A stretch of DNA of 64,000 nt from contig CP085828.1 in the NCBI GenBank assembly GCA_020809705.1, forward strand, positions 2,976,001 through 3,040,000. Direction: 5' to 3'. The notes under the pieces are model-generated. The model saw nothing but the letters and a program-made list of their open reading frames with translations, was not told the origin of the DNA and searched no databases. The position numbers were made by a program, and so were the translations under genes. Every line of letters begins with the position of its first letter. Position 1 is the first letter of the stretch. The stretch is from Calonectria ilicicola. Taxonomy: Eukaryota; Ascomycota; Sordariomycetes; Hypocreales; Nectriaceae. Shown here in pieces: positions 22,881-35,528 of this stretch.

Positions 22881-24758
22881 TCATTCCACCTCGTTCGGTG
22901 GCGCCTTGCTGGCTTGCCCCAATAAGCTGTGCTCCTGGTTCTTTCGACTCTTCCATTCTTCAAGTCGCCAGCCAAGTTGCTGCCTTCGGAGGATGGATTG
23001 CACCTTTTCAGCGTCTTCGTTTCCTCTCTTAATAACTTCATCGACGATTGGCCACACTCGACTGTCCTGGGCCCCTACACCACGCTCAATCAGTGGCACA
23101 ACCCACTGTCGACTGTGCCATGCTTGACCACCATCTACCAAGTCTTCTGCCTTTATAATCCTTTCCGCAAGCTCAAAGGCACGGTCAAAATCTCCCATAT
23201 TCGCACATGCAATGATCATGCGGTCGAATAATGCGACCTCCTCTCCATGAGACCATTCATTGTGGCTAGATATGGCGCCATAATCTCTCGTCAGAGTTAC
23301 TATCGTTTCCTCATTTGCGCAGTTTAGAATCAAATCTTTGATTATGCCTAAGCCGGGGCGTTGGCCGGTCATTGAAAACGTTTCGTCATAGAGTGGCATG
23401 GCAACCTCTGATCCACGAACCCGGGCGGTGGCCTCGATCGTAACTAAAACAGCCTCCAGTGGCGCTCTGCCATCTTTGGACATTTCTTCGAGAGCCGTGT
23501 TGGCTTCAGAGATCAACCAGGGATTCTTCTTCATTGCCAAGTAGATGCTTCTGGTTGTGGCCCGCTCAATTTCTGCTCCATTTCGCTCCATAATGGCTAG
23601 GACACCAAAGGCCCCTGCCATATCCTCACAGGCAGCAAATGCATCTAAGAGGGCCTCGTTCTGGTGGACAGGGACCCTCCCTCGACTGGAAAGAATATTG
23701 AGGGCCTCTGTAGCCAGCGTTGTATCCGCATGCCTGGCCGCCGTGCCGAGCACATTTTCAAGGATGGCAGTAGGTGGGTTTAGTATTGGCTGAGCGACCA
23801 CATACTCCCACACAAACTTTGTGCCCGCTTCATGGTATGATTTGCTAAAAATTTCGAGAGCGTGTAGTAGTAGAATACGGAAAGCATTGTCAGTTCCCTT
23901 GGCGTGCTTTCTTTGCCTTAGTAGTTGAAGCATCTCATCAAGGAATCCCACTCTCCCAAATTCCACAATGAAAATGTCATAGACCCATAAGTCAATCTTT
24001 TCGTTGCTCTCATGCATCTCGGTGAATTTGGCAAGTGCAAGCTCATGCTGGCCGTCACGAAGCATCCCGATTGCAATGTTTTGATTCGCAGGTTTGTCAA
24101 TCGTGTACCAGTACTTTTGCATAAAGTCTAGGACTTGCTGCCGTATGACATAGTCGGGATGAACAGTCAAAGCCTGCAGCGCGCTTTGGCATATTTCTGC
24201 AGTTGGTGCAATGCCGTTGTCAAGCATCTCCTGCAAAAGATTGTGTACACCCGCAGCTGATCCCTGTGTGTCCACCATGGCATCCATCATGCATTCGTAA
24301 ATGAAGGCGTCAGGGCGGTGGCCTCGCTTTTGGATAAGTAATTGGACAAGCTGGACTATTTTCCGATGTGCTTCTAGACCTTTGGAGGTTCCACCCCGTA
24401 GAGCTCGGAGGGTCTTGACAATGTCTCCAGCCGGGGCATTCTGAAGCATCGTCCCAATGTCAAATTTCTTTTTTGATCTGACCGCTTTTGGTTTGGCCGC
24501 TTTTAATTTCCCGATTTGTGCAAAAAAAGAATCCAATGACTGGGTACGATGAAAGGACTCTTGATTCCGGATCGCAGTCGTCCCATGTTGGCGACGCTGA
24601 GTTGAGCTGATGGAGGGGACAGGTCGGTTGTGGCCTAATGGTGAAGCGGTTGCTTGAACAGGGAATGATGCATTGACGACCCTGCGCGAGATGTGCTCAT
24701 CGAATGCTGGGCAAAGACAGCGCCAAAGACCGTCAGGGAGCGGCCTGGTTCGATGCAT
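22881..24758 (-). CDS. Mitochondrial PPR-like helical-repeat protein
   Basis: Single-exon gene of 625 residues from the first in-frame ATG (24758). The N terminus is basic with Arg spaced through it and few acidic residues, consistent with a mitochondrial presequence, followed by a Lys-rich linker near residues 85-100. From about residue 115 to 590 the sequence is almost all amphipathic helix in roughly 35-residue units, for example DAFIYECMMDAMVDTQGSA followed by GVHNLLQEMLDNGIAPTAE, which has the pentatricopeptide look. Such proteins in fungal mitochondria bind organellar RNA or belong to the mitoribosome; which applies here I cannot tell. The tail is basic and ends shortly after SLLGQASKAPPNE. 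It is divergent from lsm4, with 308 bp between the starts. Confidence 0.75.
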   Translation of the reverse strand: MHRTRPLPDGLWRCLCPAFDEHISRRVVNASFPVQATASPLGHNRPVPSISSTQRRQHGTTAIRNQESFHRTQSLDSFFAQIGKLKAAKPKAVRSKKKFDIGTMLQNAPAGDIVKTLRALRGGTSKGLEAHRKIVQLVQLLIQKRGHRPDAFIYECMMDAMVDTQGSAAGVHNLLQEMLDNGIAPTAEICQSALQALTVHPDYVIRQQVLDFMQKYWYTIDKPANQNIAIGMLRDGQHELALAKFTEMHESNEKIDLWVYDIFIVEFGRVGFLDEMLQLLRQRKHAKGTDNAFRILLLHALEIFSKSYHEAGTKFVWEYVVAQPILNPPTAILENVLGTAARHADTTLATEALNILSSRGRVPVHQNEALLDAFAACEDMAGAFGVLAIMERNGAEIERATTRSIYLAMKKNPWLISEANTALEEMSKDGRAPLEAVLVTIEATARVRGSEVAMPLYDETFSMTGQRPGLGIIKDLILNCANEETIVTLTRDYGAISSHNEWSHGEEVALFDRMIIACANMGDFDRAFELAERIIKAEDLVDGGQAWHSRQWVVPLIERGVGAQDSRVWPIVDEVIKRGNEDAEKVQSILRRQQLGWRLEEWKSRKNQEHSLLGQASKAPPNEVE

Positions 24759-25066
24759 GGCTCCTGGCAACAGCAGCAGCAGCAATGCAGTGCTGGCTTT
24801 TTTTATTTTTTTCGCTGATCGAACAATCCAATGGCTGCTGGACAGAGCTCTAAATTTCTCCAGATGCTTGTACCTGGGCGGATCTTCCGCCACAGCAAAG
24901 CCGCGTATCTTTAAAGCGGGGTGATGCAACTCAGAGAACAGCTCTGACCGTTCACCTTGCTCACCGAGAAAGCCTCCCGCTCCACCAAACCTGGTCTGGC
25001 CCCAACATTCTGGTTCCTGCGCGCATCAACCAAAGATACTGGCCGCTGGCGCAAACACACGACACC
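24759..25066. promoter_or_regulatory. Divergent PPR-like/lsm4 promoter region
   Basis: Only 308 bp separate the two start codons, so both promoters share this segment. The minus-strand frame stays open upstream of 24758 but contains no ATG. Confidence 0.5.
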
Positions 25067-25680
25067 ATGGTACGAGAACCCGTAACCCAGACTGAGATGC
25101 TCCTCCAACGCCACCTCGGAATCTCTTTCTCAATCCGCCCAGGCGCGGGGCAGAGGGCGCAAAGCTAACAAACTTGTGTGTGCAGTTGCCCCTCGGTCTA
25201 CTAAACGCGGCCCAAGGCCACCCGATGCTGGTCGAACTCAAGAATGGCGAGACACTCAACGGACACCTAGTCATGTGCGACACCTGGATGAACCTTACGC
25301 TCAAGGAAGTGGTGCAGACGAGCCCGGTACGCAGTTCAAGTATCACGAGACATGCTGGCGAGCCACAGGGCTGACGACAAACCACAGGAAGGTGACAAGT
25401 TTGTGAGGTTACCAGAGGTCTATGTCAAGGGTAACAACGTGTGTTCCACTGAAAGAAGAAACTATCTCGCCAACTGAATAGTGGCTGATCAACGAGCTAG
25501 ATTAAATATCTGAGGGTGCCCGACGAAATCATCGACCAGGTCAGCGAGTCACAGAAGGGTCAGCAAGGAAACTTCCGCGGTGGAAGGGGCGGTCAGTCCA
25601 GAGGAGACCACAGCGGACGGGGCGGCGACAGAGGACGAGGCCGTGGTGGCAGAGGCCGTGGCCGTGGTAGAGGTCAATGA
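25067..25680 (+). CDS. lsm4: U6 snRNA-associated Sm-like protein LSm4
   Basis: Four exons, 25067..25069, 25186..25326, 25388..25438 and 25501..25680, 124 residues. LSm4 is a member of the LSm2-8 ring on U6 snRNA in the nucleus and the LSm1-7 ring in cytoplasmic mRNA decay. The first exon is only the ATG; the coding sequence resumes [20 protein letters not shown] after a 116 bp intron. The Sm1 motif ([18 protein letters not shown] and [10 protein letters not shown], residues about 12-45) and Sm2 motif ([18 protein letters not shown], about 57-75) are complete. The C-terminal 40 residues are an RGG-type tail made almost only of Gly, Arg and Gln, typical of fungal and animal LSm4. All introns are GT-AG and phase 0. 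Tail and Sm motifs together make LSm4 the only good fit. Confidence 0.94.
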
Positions 25681-26176
25681 GGAAACCGCGTGTCAAGATT
25701 CATCGACCCCACGACTACTATGCTATGAATGGGTATACCACATATTTATCGAAAGGAAGGCTATGGCTGGTCAAGGATGGAAATATTCATCCTCGGAGTA
25801 TCATATTATACTCGGCACTGGTTATTTTGTCCCTATCCCTTTGGACATGTGCCTACCCTATACAAAACACCCTTCATGTCCCAACAAGTGTTCATACATT
25901 ACACATGTAAAATAGAGGCGGGCATGTATCTGGGTGTCAGATCGATAAGCAAGTTTTAACAAGAGCAACACTTGAATGTGGTGAAATCTCCATGGCATGA
26001 AAATAAAACGATTCATCTAACTACGTCATACGAAAATTCTAGGAAGCCCGCAACCAAACCGACAATGTTTCTTTCCATGCTCATTCTTCTGAGTCAAGAC
26101 AGCATATCGAAGCAGATGGTCTAAACGCCCTTTTATCATCCCAACCTAATCATATACATGTTACCCATCAAAGTAC
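25681..26176. other. Convergent intergenic region
   Basis: Between the lsm4 and fas2 stop codons; both 3' untranslated regions. No gene seen. Confidence 0.5.
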
Positions 26177-29100
26177 TTAAAAGCTGGCGACAGCAACGGC
26201 GATCGCCTGGCTATCGGAGTGCGAAATAGATACTGAGATTTCTTTCACACCAGCCTTCTTGGCAGCAGCAGCAGCTTCGCCGTGGAGCTAATTTCTTGTT
26301 AGCAAAAATATGCATTATTCAACAGCATGGGAGAAATCTTACCGAAACTGTAGGTGCGCCACTCTCGCTCTTGACGATCTCAATATCCTTCAGAGCAGCG
26401 CCAGCTCCCTGGCTAGCTACACCAAGTGACTTGAATACAGCCTCCTTGGCACTCCACCGGCCAGCGAAAGAGCTCTGGGGGCTGGGAGCCTGACGGCAGT
26501 AGGCAATTTCATTGGCGGTGAAGTTACGCTCGACGAAAGTATCATTCTCAATGTTGATGGCTGAGATGTCCTCGACGTCCACTCCAACGTTGCTGTTCTT
26601 ACCTGCCACCTTCTGGGCAAGAGCCTCCATGACCTGCTGAGTCTCCTTGGCCTTAGTGCTGGGGACAGTCTTCTCAGACTGCTTCATGAAGTCAGCAGCG
26701 TAGACAAGATCGGAAGTCTTCTTGTCCTCGGTGACACGGGCATCGGGGTTCAGCAGCACCTTGCTGAGCTGGTCGTCGCTGTAAGGAGAGTTGGCCTTGG
26801 CGACAAACAGCCTGTTGTTGATAAGACCATCGTGGAAGTAGCGGTAAGCCTTCTTCTGGCGAGCCTCGACCTTGGTGCAGTACTCAAGGTAAGTCTTCTC
26901 GTCGAGGGTGGCGAACAAGTACTTGGGGTGGATACCAATGGCCTGAGCACCCTTCTGACCGAAACCGAAGGAAGTGACGGAGAAGGCCTTGATACCATCG
27001 GTCTGAATGCTTCGGCTGGGGTAGACGATGAGGTCGAAGTCCTCCATGACGGGGTCAACGTTGTCAGCGTTGCGGTTACCAGGGACAAGGCCAGTGTTGA
27101 GCACCTGGAGACATCCGTTCATCATCCAAGCACCAGCAGCACCCTTGGGGTGACCGGTAAGGTACTTCTGGAAGATACCCAAGACGGCATTGCCCTTGGT
27201 GCGGCCAAGGTGGCGGAGCTGCTGGCAGATGACAGACGACTCGTTCTTATCGTTGGCCTTGGTAGAGGTTCCGTGGAAGGAAGCGACACCAAGATCATCA
27301 ATGGTAAGACCCCAGGTAGCGAGGGCACCACGGAGAGGAGCAATGCTGGGATCGCTCTTCCAGAAGTGGTTGCCCATGCTGCGGAGAAGTTCCTTCTCCT
27401 GGCGAGCAGCCTCCTTCTCAATGTGGCCAAAGCGATCCTGGGCATACTCCTTCTCGTCGAAGTCACCACCCTGAGCCTTCATGGCGGTGATCTCATCGTG
27501 GACGTACTCCAGCTCAGATTCTTGCCACTGCTTGATCTGCTTCTTGCGGCGCTCGATCTGGCGGCGACGGTAGCTAATGTCAAGGAGGGGCGATGGGAAC
27601 TTGCCAGCATGCTCGCGGGCGGTAGTGAGAACACCCTGACCGGGTGCTGGGACGGAGCGGCCAATCTTATCAGAAGCAGTAGTGGTCAGGGCCAGAATAC
27701 CGTGGATAGGAACACCCATGTCGAGAGCAAGTTTGGCTGTCATGATGATCTGGATACCGCAACCCTGAGACTCCATGAATCCGTTTCGGGTGGTGGTGGT
27801 GGGACGAGACATCTCCTTGGGGGTTCGGCCATGGGCAAACTCGTCAACACTGTTGCTAGTGGCCTTCATGTTGGCGAACTCATAAGAACCCTCCTCACCG
27901 AAGTCATCGAAACCACCGACCAGGCACACGCGTGCCTTGCCTTCCATGATAGTCTCGTAACCGACGTCAACGGACTCAACAGCGGTGGCGCAGGCACCGA
28001 CTGGGGTCTTGATGGGACCGGAAGAAGACAGCAGGAGCATGTTAACCCAAGCGGCCATGGTGTTGATGAAGGACTCCTGCAGAATATCGTTCTGAAGGGG
28101 CTGGTCAAGGAATCGAGTACGGTGCATACCACGCAGAGCAGCGGCACCACCCATACCGGAACCAACACAGTTACCGACTTCAGAGACATGGACATACTTG
28201 TAGAACTCATATGGGTCGGTGATACCACAAGAAAGGAGGGCTTCAGCAGTCGAGACGAGAAGGAAGAGGGTGACAGGGTCGACCTGGGAGATAATGTCTT
28301 CGGGAACACCGTAGCGCTTGGGGTCCCAGCCAGTGGGGATCTGACCAGCAACAAGTCTGTCGAAGCGGAGAGCCTTGGGAATCCAGAGACCAGCACCCTT
28401 CTTGAGGCGGACAATGTATTCACCACTCTCAGGGATCTCGAAGATTTCAACCTTGTCGCCGTGCTCGCGCTTGAACTCCTCAGCAGTCTCCTTGGAAGCC
28501 TCGAAAGGCTCAAGATCCTCCTCAATGACGACCTCGTGGAGAAGCTGCTTCTTGTTGGGGTCGTAACCCTCGAACAGCTCGGGCTCGATCAATCGAATAC
28601 CAGAGTGCTCAAGAATGTGCTTCTCATACTTGGCCTTGATATCCTTGTCATCAACTGGTTCGCCGGTCTTGGCATCAACCCAGCCAGCGTAAGGCAGACC
28701 CTTGATAGGGCCGTTGTGGTTCTTGATCAGACCCATGATCCATGCCATTTCGACGCAACCCTCAAGTGAGAACTCGCCATAGGCTTCCATTTCCCATCGG
28801 GTACGAGAGTTACCCCAAGGACCAACTTCAGCAAAACCTGTGACAACAACGACCTTCTCGAGATCAACCATTCCCTTAAGGGTCTCGTTGTGGGGCTTGA
28901 TTTCAGTCTCCCAGTCGGGACGCTTGGGGAAATCAAACTGGATGTTGGCACGAGGGTCGATAGTCTTCTTCTTGTACAGGACCTCTGAGGCGGCGCCGTT
29001 GACAATGGTGTTCTCAATGGCGCTCTCCTTAGAAACGGCTTGACGGATCTCGCTAGTCTCCATAATATCCTTGCGAAGCTTGGTCATGGTCTCATTGAGG

Positions 29101-31873
29101 TTGGGGATGAACTGGAGACCGCCGTTAAGATCGGCAAAGACTGGCTCAGACTGGCAAAGGTCAACAAGACGAGGCGACATAAGACCGAGAAGGTTGAAAG
29201 CCATCTCCTGCTGGGAGAAGGTGCGGACACCGAATTCCTCAACACCCTCAGCGACGATGTTGTTACCGGACATGAGACCAGTGCCTCGGGTCCAACCAAT
29301 GACGGCACCGCAGACGGTGAGGTAGTTGGCCCAGCTCTCGGAGTGCCATCGGTTGAAAAGGGTCTCGAGACCAAGCTTGGATTCAGAGTAGAGACCGTCA
29401 TTTCCGAAAGTACCATGGTTGGGAGAGAGGGGCAGGACAACCTGGGCAGGGCGAGTCTCAAAGCCGCGCTCGGCCTTTTCAGCCTTGACGCAACCAAGGA
29501 GACGAATGAGGTTGGTGAGCATGATACGGTGAGCGAGTTCAGACTTGGAGTCAATGCCGTCAATTTGGCGACCATTCTCAGAGATGGCAGCAAAAGGAAC
29601 AATGAAGTCAAGATCCCAACCAAGACCGTTCTTGGTGTCGTAAATGTACTCAACGAGCGCCTCGACGTCCTGCTTGCTTCCCTGGTTGAAGGGCACAACG
29701 ACAACCTGCGAACCACGAGAGCCGTAGCGGGAGTACATAGACTGGTAGTATTCCGTAACCTCACGGGAGAAACGACTGGTTGTGACAATAACCTTGGCAC
29801 CACCGCTGATGAGGCCCTGCAAAACCTCGGCACCGATAGAGCCGGCACCAGCACCAGTCATGAGAACGTTCTTGCCGTGGAAGCTGACGCCAGACTTGGC
29901 GGCATCCTCCAGGCAGTTGAGGTATACGCCAGTGAGCTTCTTGCTGTAATCCCAGCCGTGCAGAGACTTCTTCTTGAGGTGGAGGAAGGGGATGGTCTCG
30001 ACCTTGCCCTTGTGCTGGCCAGCAGCCTTGAAGCCAGGCTTGCGAGCCTTGCCGTTCTCCTTGGGGAGGATCTGGCTCTCGTTCATGGCTAGAGAACGGA
30101 GAACATCGCCGTACAGACTCTTGATCTCAAGCTGGGATGTCTTTGACATCTTGTGTTGCTGCTTGATGAGCTTGTAGATGCGCTGTAGATCATTCTGAAC
30201 CTTAGTGCGGTTGCCGTACTCAGAGATCTTGCCACCTTCTGCCATTTGCTGGACATAAGTCTCCAGCTTGCGGCAGCTGGCTCGAGGAACTTCTTCGTAG
30301 TTAAGGTTACCGCGAGCATCGACGGTGGTGTGTGGGCCAGTGGGAACAGCCACGTCCTTGTAGACTGGGTCAATATCAAGCACCTCCTTGCAGTTCTCGA
30401 TGAGCTGCTCGCCAAGCTCCTTAGCCAACTTGTATGTCTCGCCTCGTTCGGTGGGGCAGTTGTCGATGTGATACTGCATAAAATCGAGAAGCTTGGGGTT
30501 GGAGCGGTTCATGAGACGGATACATCGGCTGACAATCTCGCGGTCAACGAGCTTAAGACGGCCGAAAATGACATCGTAGTAAATGTTGAGAGCGTCTTGG
30601 CGAGCCCAATTCCATGACGAGTCATATGTACGGGCCTTGAGAGAGCTGAAGACTGGTTCAATACCAGAAGCATAGAAGTCACCGTGTTCAGCGGTCCAGA
30701 GGTCAAGCTGGGCCTGGAGAACCTTCTCGGACTTCTTGGCATCGATAAATGACTTGTCACCTTCGCGCAAGTCGATCTTGAGGTATCGAGCCAGAAGCTC
30801 AAGTTGCTGCTTAAATAGAGCACGCTGATCCTTGGTAAGAGCATCGATAGCGGCGGGGTCCATCATCATGCCACCAGTGGCACCGCCAGCAGGGCCAGAA
30901 GCAGCAGCCGTGGTGAGGCTGATGCCAGTGTTGTCGGCATATTTCTGGGCGACGCTGTCGAGGAAGGCCTTGGCGTCGGCTTCAGATCCAAGACGAGCAG
31001 CTGGCTCCATGGTCAAGGCGAAGAGCAGAGCACCATCTTGACGACCAGAACCAAGACCCCATCGGGTCTCGAGGTACTTTCGTGCAGCTGTGATGTTGAA
31101 ACCACCAGGCATCTTGGAGGAGATCAACCTGGCAATTAGAGACTGAGATTGCTTTCCGAGCTGACCATCGAATGTGGCCTGCATGGCGGCACCGAGCTCA
31201 TCGAGAGGAGTATCTTCGGGCTTCTCAGGAGTCGAACCGAATTCTTTACCAAGATCACCGAGGATCTCGTTCTGGAGGGTGGATTTACCTAGTGAAAAAA
31301 AAAAAAATTAGTCAAATTATCCGTTAATAGTATCTGGTGATGCTCACCGCCAACAAGATCCTTGATGGCCTTGTTCAGAGGCACATCTAGCAGAGGCTTC
31401 TTGAGTTTCTGGGCAATGAGGGCGCGGACGATCTGAACCGCTTGCACAGGCTCATCGGCAACGGCAGCAACAGGCCCGGAACCGGGAGGGGGAGCCGCGG
31501 CCGCAGGAGCAGCAGCAGCAGCAGCGGGAGCAGCAGCGGCGGCGGGAGCATCGCTTGCGGGAGCAGCGGCGGGTTCAGGCTCGTCCTCGACAGGATCAGC
31601 CTCGTAGTAAATCTCCTTGGCGTCCTTGTTGTAGCAAAGAATCTGTCGCTGAACTGATTTGGCGGCATCGTTTGTCTCGTACTTGGATGCCAGTGTTCGC
31701 CTGGCCATTCCTCCTAGGGTGTCGGCGGGACCGATTTCGACGACACGCTCGGCAGTCCTCTCACCGAGGAAAACATCTTGAGTCTCAATCCACCGGACGG
31801 GTGAGGCGAACTGGTAGGCGAGAAGCTCAATGAGCAGGGTGTGGGCGAGCTCCTGCTCGACTTCGGGACGCAT
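26177..31873 (-). CDS. fas2: Fatty acid synthase subunit alpha
   Basis: Three exons, complement(26177..26287, 26343..31288, 31348..31873), 1860 residues, the usual size. Alpha makes up the hexameric wheel of the cytosolic alpha6-beta6 synthase that builds C16/C18 acyl-CoA. Order: N-terminal MPT-completing segment starting [14 protein letters not shown]; an Ala/Pro linker (about 115-140); acyl carrier domain with the pantetheine-bearing Ser178 in [12 protein letters not shown]; ketoreductase with the NADPH loop [15 protein letters not shown] near residue 650; ketosynthase with Cys1275 in [11 protein letters not shown]; and a C-terminal phosphopantetheinyl transferase ([12 protein letters not shown] near 1740, [16 protein letters not shown]). 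The last exon adds 36 residues ending AIAVAVASF. Intron 1 falls within the ACP just before the pantetheine serine. Length and single-copy divergent pairing with fas1 suggest the primary-metabolism enzyme and not a toxin or polyketide starter synthase. Confidence 0.96.
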
Positions 31874-34800
31874 GGTGGGCGAATTAGGTCGGGGAGGTCG
31901 ATAAAGAAAGGGTATCTCGGAGAATGCCAAATGGCTATCGCGACCGATGTGTTGGCGCGAAGGTGTGATTACTTTTAGGGCCCGCTCAACCCCAAATTAC
32001 ACAGCAATGGATATGCAGCTGTCGTTGGATGCTCCCTGGCTGGCGAAGCTGGGAGTGGCAGCTGGAGGGGAAAGGTGAATGGAGGATGGAGAATGGAGGA
32101 TGGAGAGGAAAGGGGGGAGATGGAGGCAGAAGTACACGGCCGAGGAGGTGTAATTGAAGGCTGAGTGCGTTCTGCCTGCCAGCGAGAAGCAATTGTGATG
32201 GAGAGAGAACGAATCCCGGGGGATCAAGAGCAAAAGGGCAGTGGAGGGTAATCACAATTGGAACCTCTGGCGAGAGAGAGCCGATTGTTGAACGAAGTGG
32301 CCCACCAAAAGCCTACGAGACAAAAAAAAATTGGGGGAGCTCTGGGCCTCACACCCCTGTTGCATTCCGTCTTGCACGCCCTCCCACACAGACGAGCTGC
32401 AGATGTCCTGGATTGGTATGGGCCACCCACGGGGCAGCAGGTACGTGGGCTCCGGCTGCGACTGCGTGAGGCGCCGGAAAGTATTGGGCACAAGGCTAAT
32501 GGTCGGAACTCATCTTGAGACCTACACAATCTAACGCTTGTCGGCGGGTGCATCGATGCTGTAGACCCGTGAAAATGCGCCAAGTACTAGATACATGTCC
32601 CTCCAGCGTCTCATGGCGGTTAGGTGGCTCCTCATGATGGCGGGCCTTGGGCCTTGCTGGCGGCGTGCAGCACGCTCCTCAACCATATTCTTGCGCTAGA
32701 CGCCATTGGGGAAGGCGGTGTGGAAGTGCCACATCAAGCCAGGGGTCGCTAGGGGACATCTTCCCCAGAAACCAAGCTTTTGGGGCACCATCACAGGCAT
32801 AATTTTGCTGGGCTGCAACCGCCGAGATGTCTGATGAGAGCCGAACAAAGCTCGGCCGAGCGGCCTCACCATCGGTTATGGTTCTTATCTAATGTTTCCG
32901 GATGTGTTCTGTGCTGTGTTTCATGCGAGATCACAAACATGCGACTTGTAAAGCAAGTGACGACAAGCTACCATCATCACACTTGGTGTGCCGCCTCCCC
33001 TGCCAGCCTGCCCACCATAATGAAATTTTTGGTGCAATTTCGCCTCTGGCTTAATTGCTAGATCAGTTCTGTTCTTCGGCCAAGTACCGATACAAAGCTT
33101 TCGACCGGGCAACCGGATAAGTGTCATGATCACTCTTGTCAACTAGCCTCCATACAAATTCCATAGTAGTCTATCTAGTTAGCAAGACTTGCCTCGTTGC
33201 TTACATGGACTCTGCATCTATTATGCTCGGCTGCGTCTGCGGCTCTTTCCTGACCTTGTCAAGCCAATTGAAAAAGAGAAAATGACTACGAACGCCATGC
33301 CGCTCGCCTACAGGGTACTGGCATGGCAAGGGGAGCTTCTTTGCTGGATGACTGTTCCGCCGAGATGTGATTCCGGAACTACGCAACGAATGCCGGTGCG
33401 TCGGCCTGATGATGGTCAACGACATCATGTAGAGTGACATGGCCCCACTATGTTCGGGAGCTGGGCGGGCTGATGTGGGCAAGTGGGGGACTTGTCTTCT
33501 GTAGGGGAAACATGTCGGTCGGTTGGGCGGTGGGCGATGGCACAATGTAGTGGGATGAGAACGGTGGAACTGCAGTTGGGGGAAAATGATAGACAGTGAC
33601 AGGTACGGTAGGTGTGTTCGCCCTGACATTAGATTTGGTGACTGTTCACCTGTCAGTCTGGGATTATTTTCACCCAACAGGGAATTCCAGTGAATCAAGT
33701 TGATCCAGCCTTGTTGACGATTCGATTATGTGGAAGGCTTTCGAAAAGTCTAGATTGTGTCGTGGACGGGTGGGGTTGCTGCGCGACAGGAGGTTGGGAT
33801 TGGCCATTATTGGGAGGAGCGTCAGGAACGAGAAAAAAATTCCATTCCAACAAGTGGCAGCCGTGCATCAGCTCCAACGACCATAGCATCCAACATTTTG
33901 GTGATACACGCAATTCGGAACAGTTGAAACCAATCAGGGAAATAATCGGGACACTGATGTAAGGTTGCGCCGGTTGACGAAGTAGATAGGACAATATGCG
34001 TGAAAGAGAAAACGGATGGTTACGAAACGGGCCCGATAGTGAATGAGTTGAGTGCAACCTGCCTGAACACACCGTGGCAACAGAGGAGGCGGGACGGGTG
34101 AATTTTGTTGTTTCATCACTGACGAATTGAAATCTCATCAAAAAAAATCACAATCAGGCTTCCGCCCATCCGTGTGGGAATGCAGGCGTGGCTCAACAGC
34201 AGCCTCATGGGAGGCAAAAAGTGCCCTTGAGAGCCCCAAGCTCGGGCCTGGGACGCCTCCGAGCTGCCCCAAAGAGGGGACGTGGATGGAGAAACCATCA
34301 TGCCCCAGGACACACTGGCCACACAGAGCGTAGTGGTTGCACACCCACCAAAAACCGATTTGCCCCTCTACAACCCACATCAGAGACCCCCGAACTCTCC
34401 CGGCTGGGGCACGCGGGTGGCAGAATACATGGCACATGATGGAAGCTTCTCTTGTCGGATCACGACTGGAAACCAGTCTCAGCGGTGCATATGGTATTCT
34501 TCGCGCTAACGACCAATGCCGTATTTCTCTAATGGTTTCCCATAAGCTAGATTCAATGCCGTATTTTTGCTTGCCACACTCCTGGGTGTCTTGATTCATG
34601 TCTTCATGTATCCCGGTGTGCCATGCTTTCAGTCACCCGTGGGCTGGTTGCTGGGAGCCAGGTACCAGTACATTGGCGCTGCGCATTGAGGGTCCCGGGA
34701 CCCCTCCAGTGCCATGGAGGTGCCATGCAGCAGGGGTGCACCGTGGCGTGGAGCCCCTGCGGATCGAGGGAGCCGCCCATGTGGCCGTGCATGCCAATGG

Positions 34801-35528
34801 CAGTTTGGAAAAAAAAAGTCGTTTGGCGGGCGCCCGGCAGGTACAGCGGTTGGTTGCGGGCACGGTGAGCAGCGACTGAGGGGAGGGGAGGGTGTGAGCT
34901 AGGCCCGGGTACGTACCCCTCAATTGCCCATCACTCATCCCCAACAGAACTGAAATTTTGGCTGGCGTCGGTGCTGGGTATCCCAAACCTCCGGTGGAAC
35001 TCCCACCCTGTCCTTGGCTGGCTCATGGGGGGGTTGTCTTGAGCTCGAATTTTCTCGTCTTTGACTTATACCAACCGAAGACCAATCTCGCCCTCGAGCT
35101 CATTAGACCTCTGACCCTTCATCTCGAGATTGTCCCTCTTCATCCTTCTTCATCATCCTCCCTTTCCTTCTCTCGTGCTTTGTGCCTGGCTGGTGTAGTG
35201 TTGTGCTGTCCCGCGCTCCACCGATCCAAGCTCTCTTTACAAGCGACCTCGTCGTGTCTAATTTTCCCCCTCCAACCACTCGGGGAACCAGCCAGCACTA
35301 CTGCGCATTCAGGATTGCCGGACTTTTTGCCAGCATCCTTGGGGTAAAGCATTAGATTTTCATCTGGTGCCACGAGTTGAATTGATAGGTTTGTCTTTCC
35401 ACCCACCTAAGCTTGCGCGCCCACCCCGCGTCGTCACGTACACTTTTTTTTCCCCGTTGGTGAATCCAATCACTAACATTGAGCCCTCGCCTTGACAGAT
35501 TTTCTTCGATACCCCCTTTCCTCCCACC
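31874..35528. promoter_or_regulatory. Divergent fas2/fas1 intergenic region
   Basis: 3.65 kb separate the two start codons, with no supportable gene inside. On each side a pyrimidine-rich tract (on the coding strand) precedes the gene: about 32055-32128 for fas2 and about 35131-35180 for fas1, as is common near fungal transcription starts. A likely acceptor TTGACAG ending at 35498, preceded by a CTAAC branch site at about 35473, suggests an intron in the fas1 leader; its donor is unclear. The middle part (about 32600-34900) contains short G/C-rich segments and many stop codons in all frames. Confidence 0.55.

Noticed and set aside
26832..30092. Long plus-strand open frames (645 and 350 codons) opposite fas2
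   Set aside because: They are antisense shadows produced by strong codon bias in fas2; the minus strand encodes a full synthase with all catalytic motifs, and the antisense frames have no known motifs.
33201..33698. 165-codon minus-strand frame between fas2 and fas1
   Set aside because: Composition is random-like, overlaps other small frames, and there is no splice or start support.
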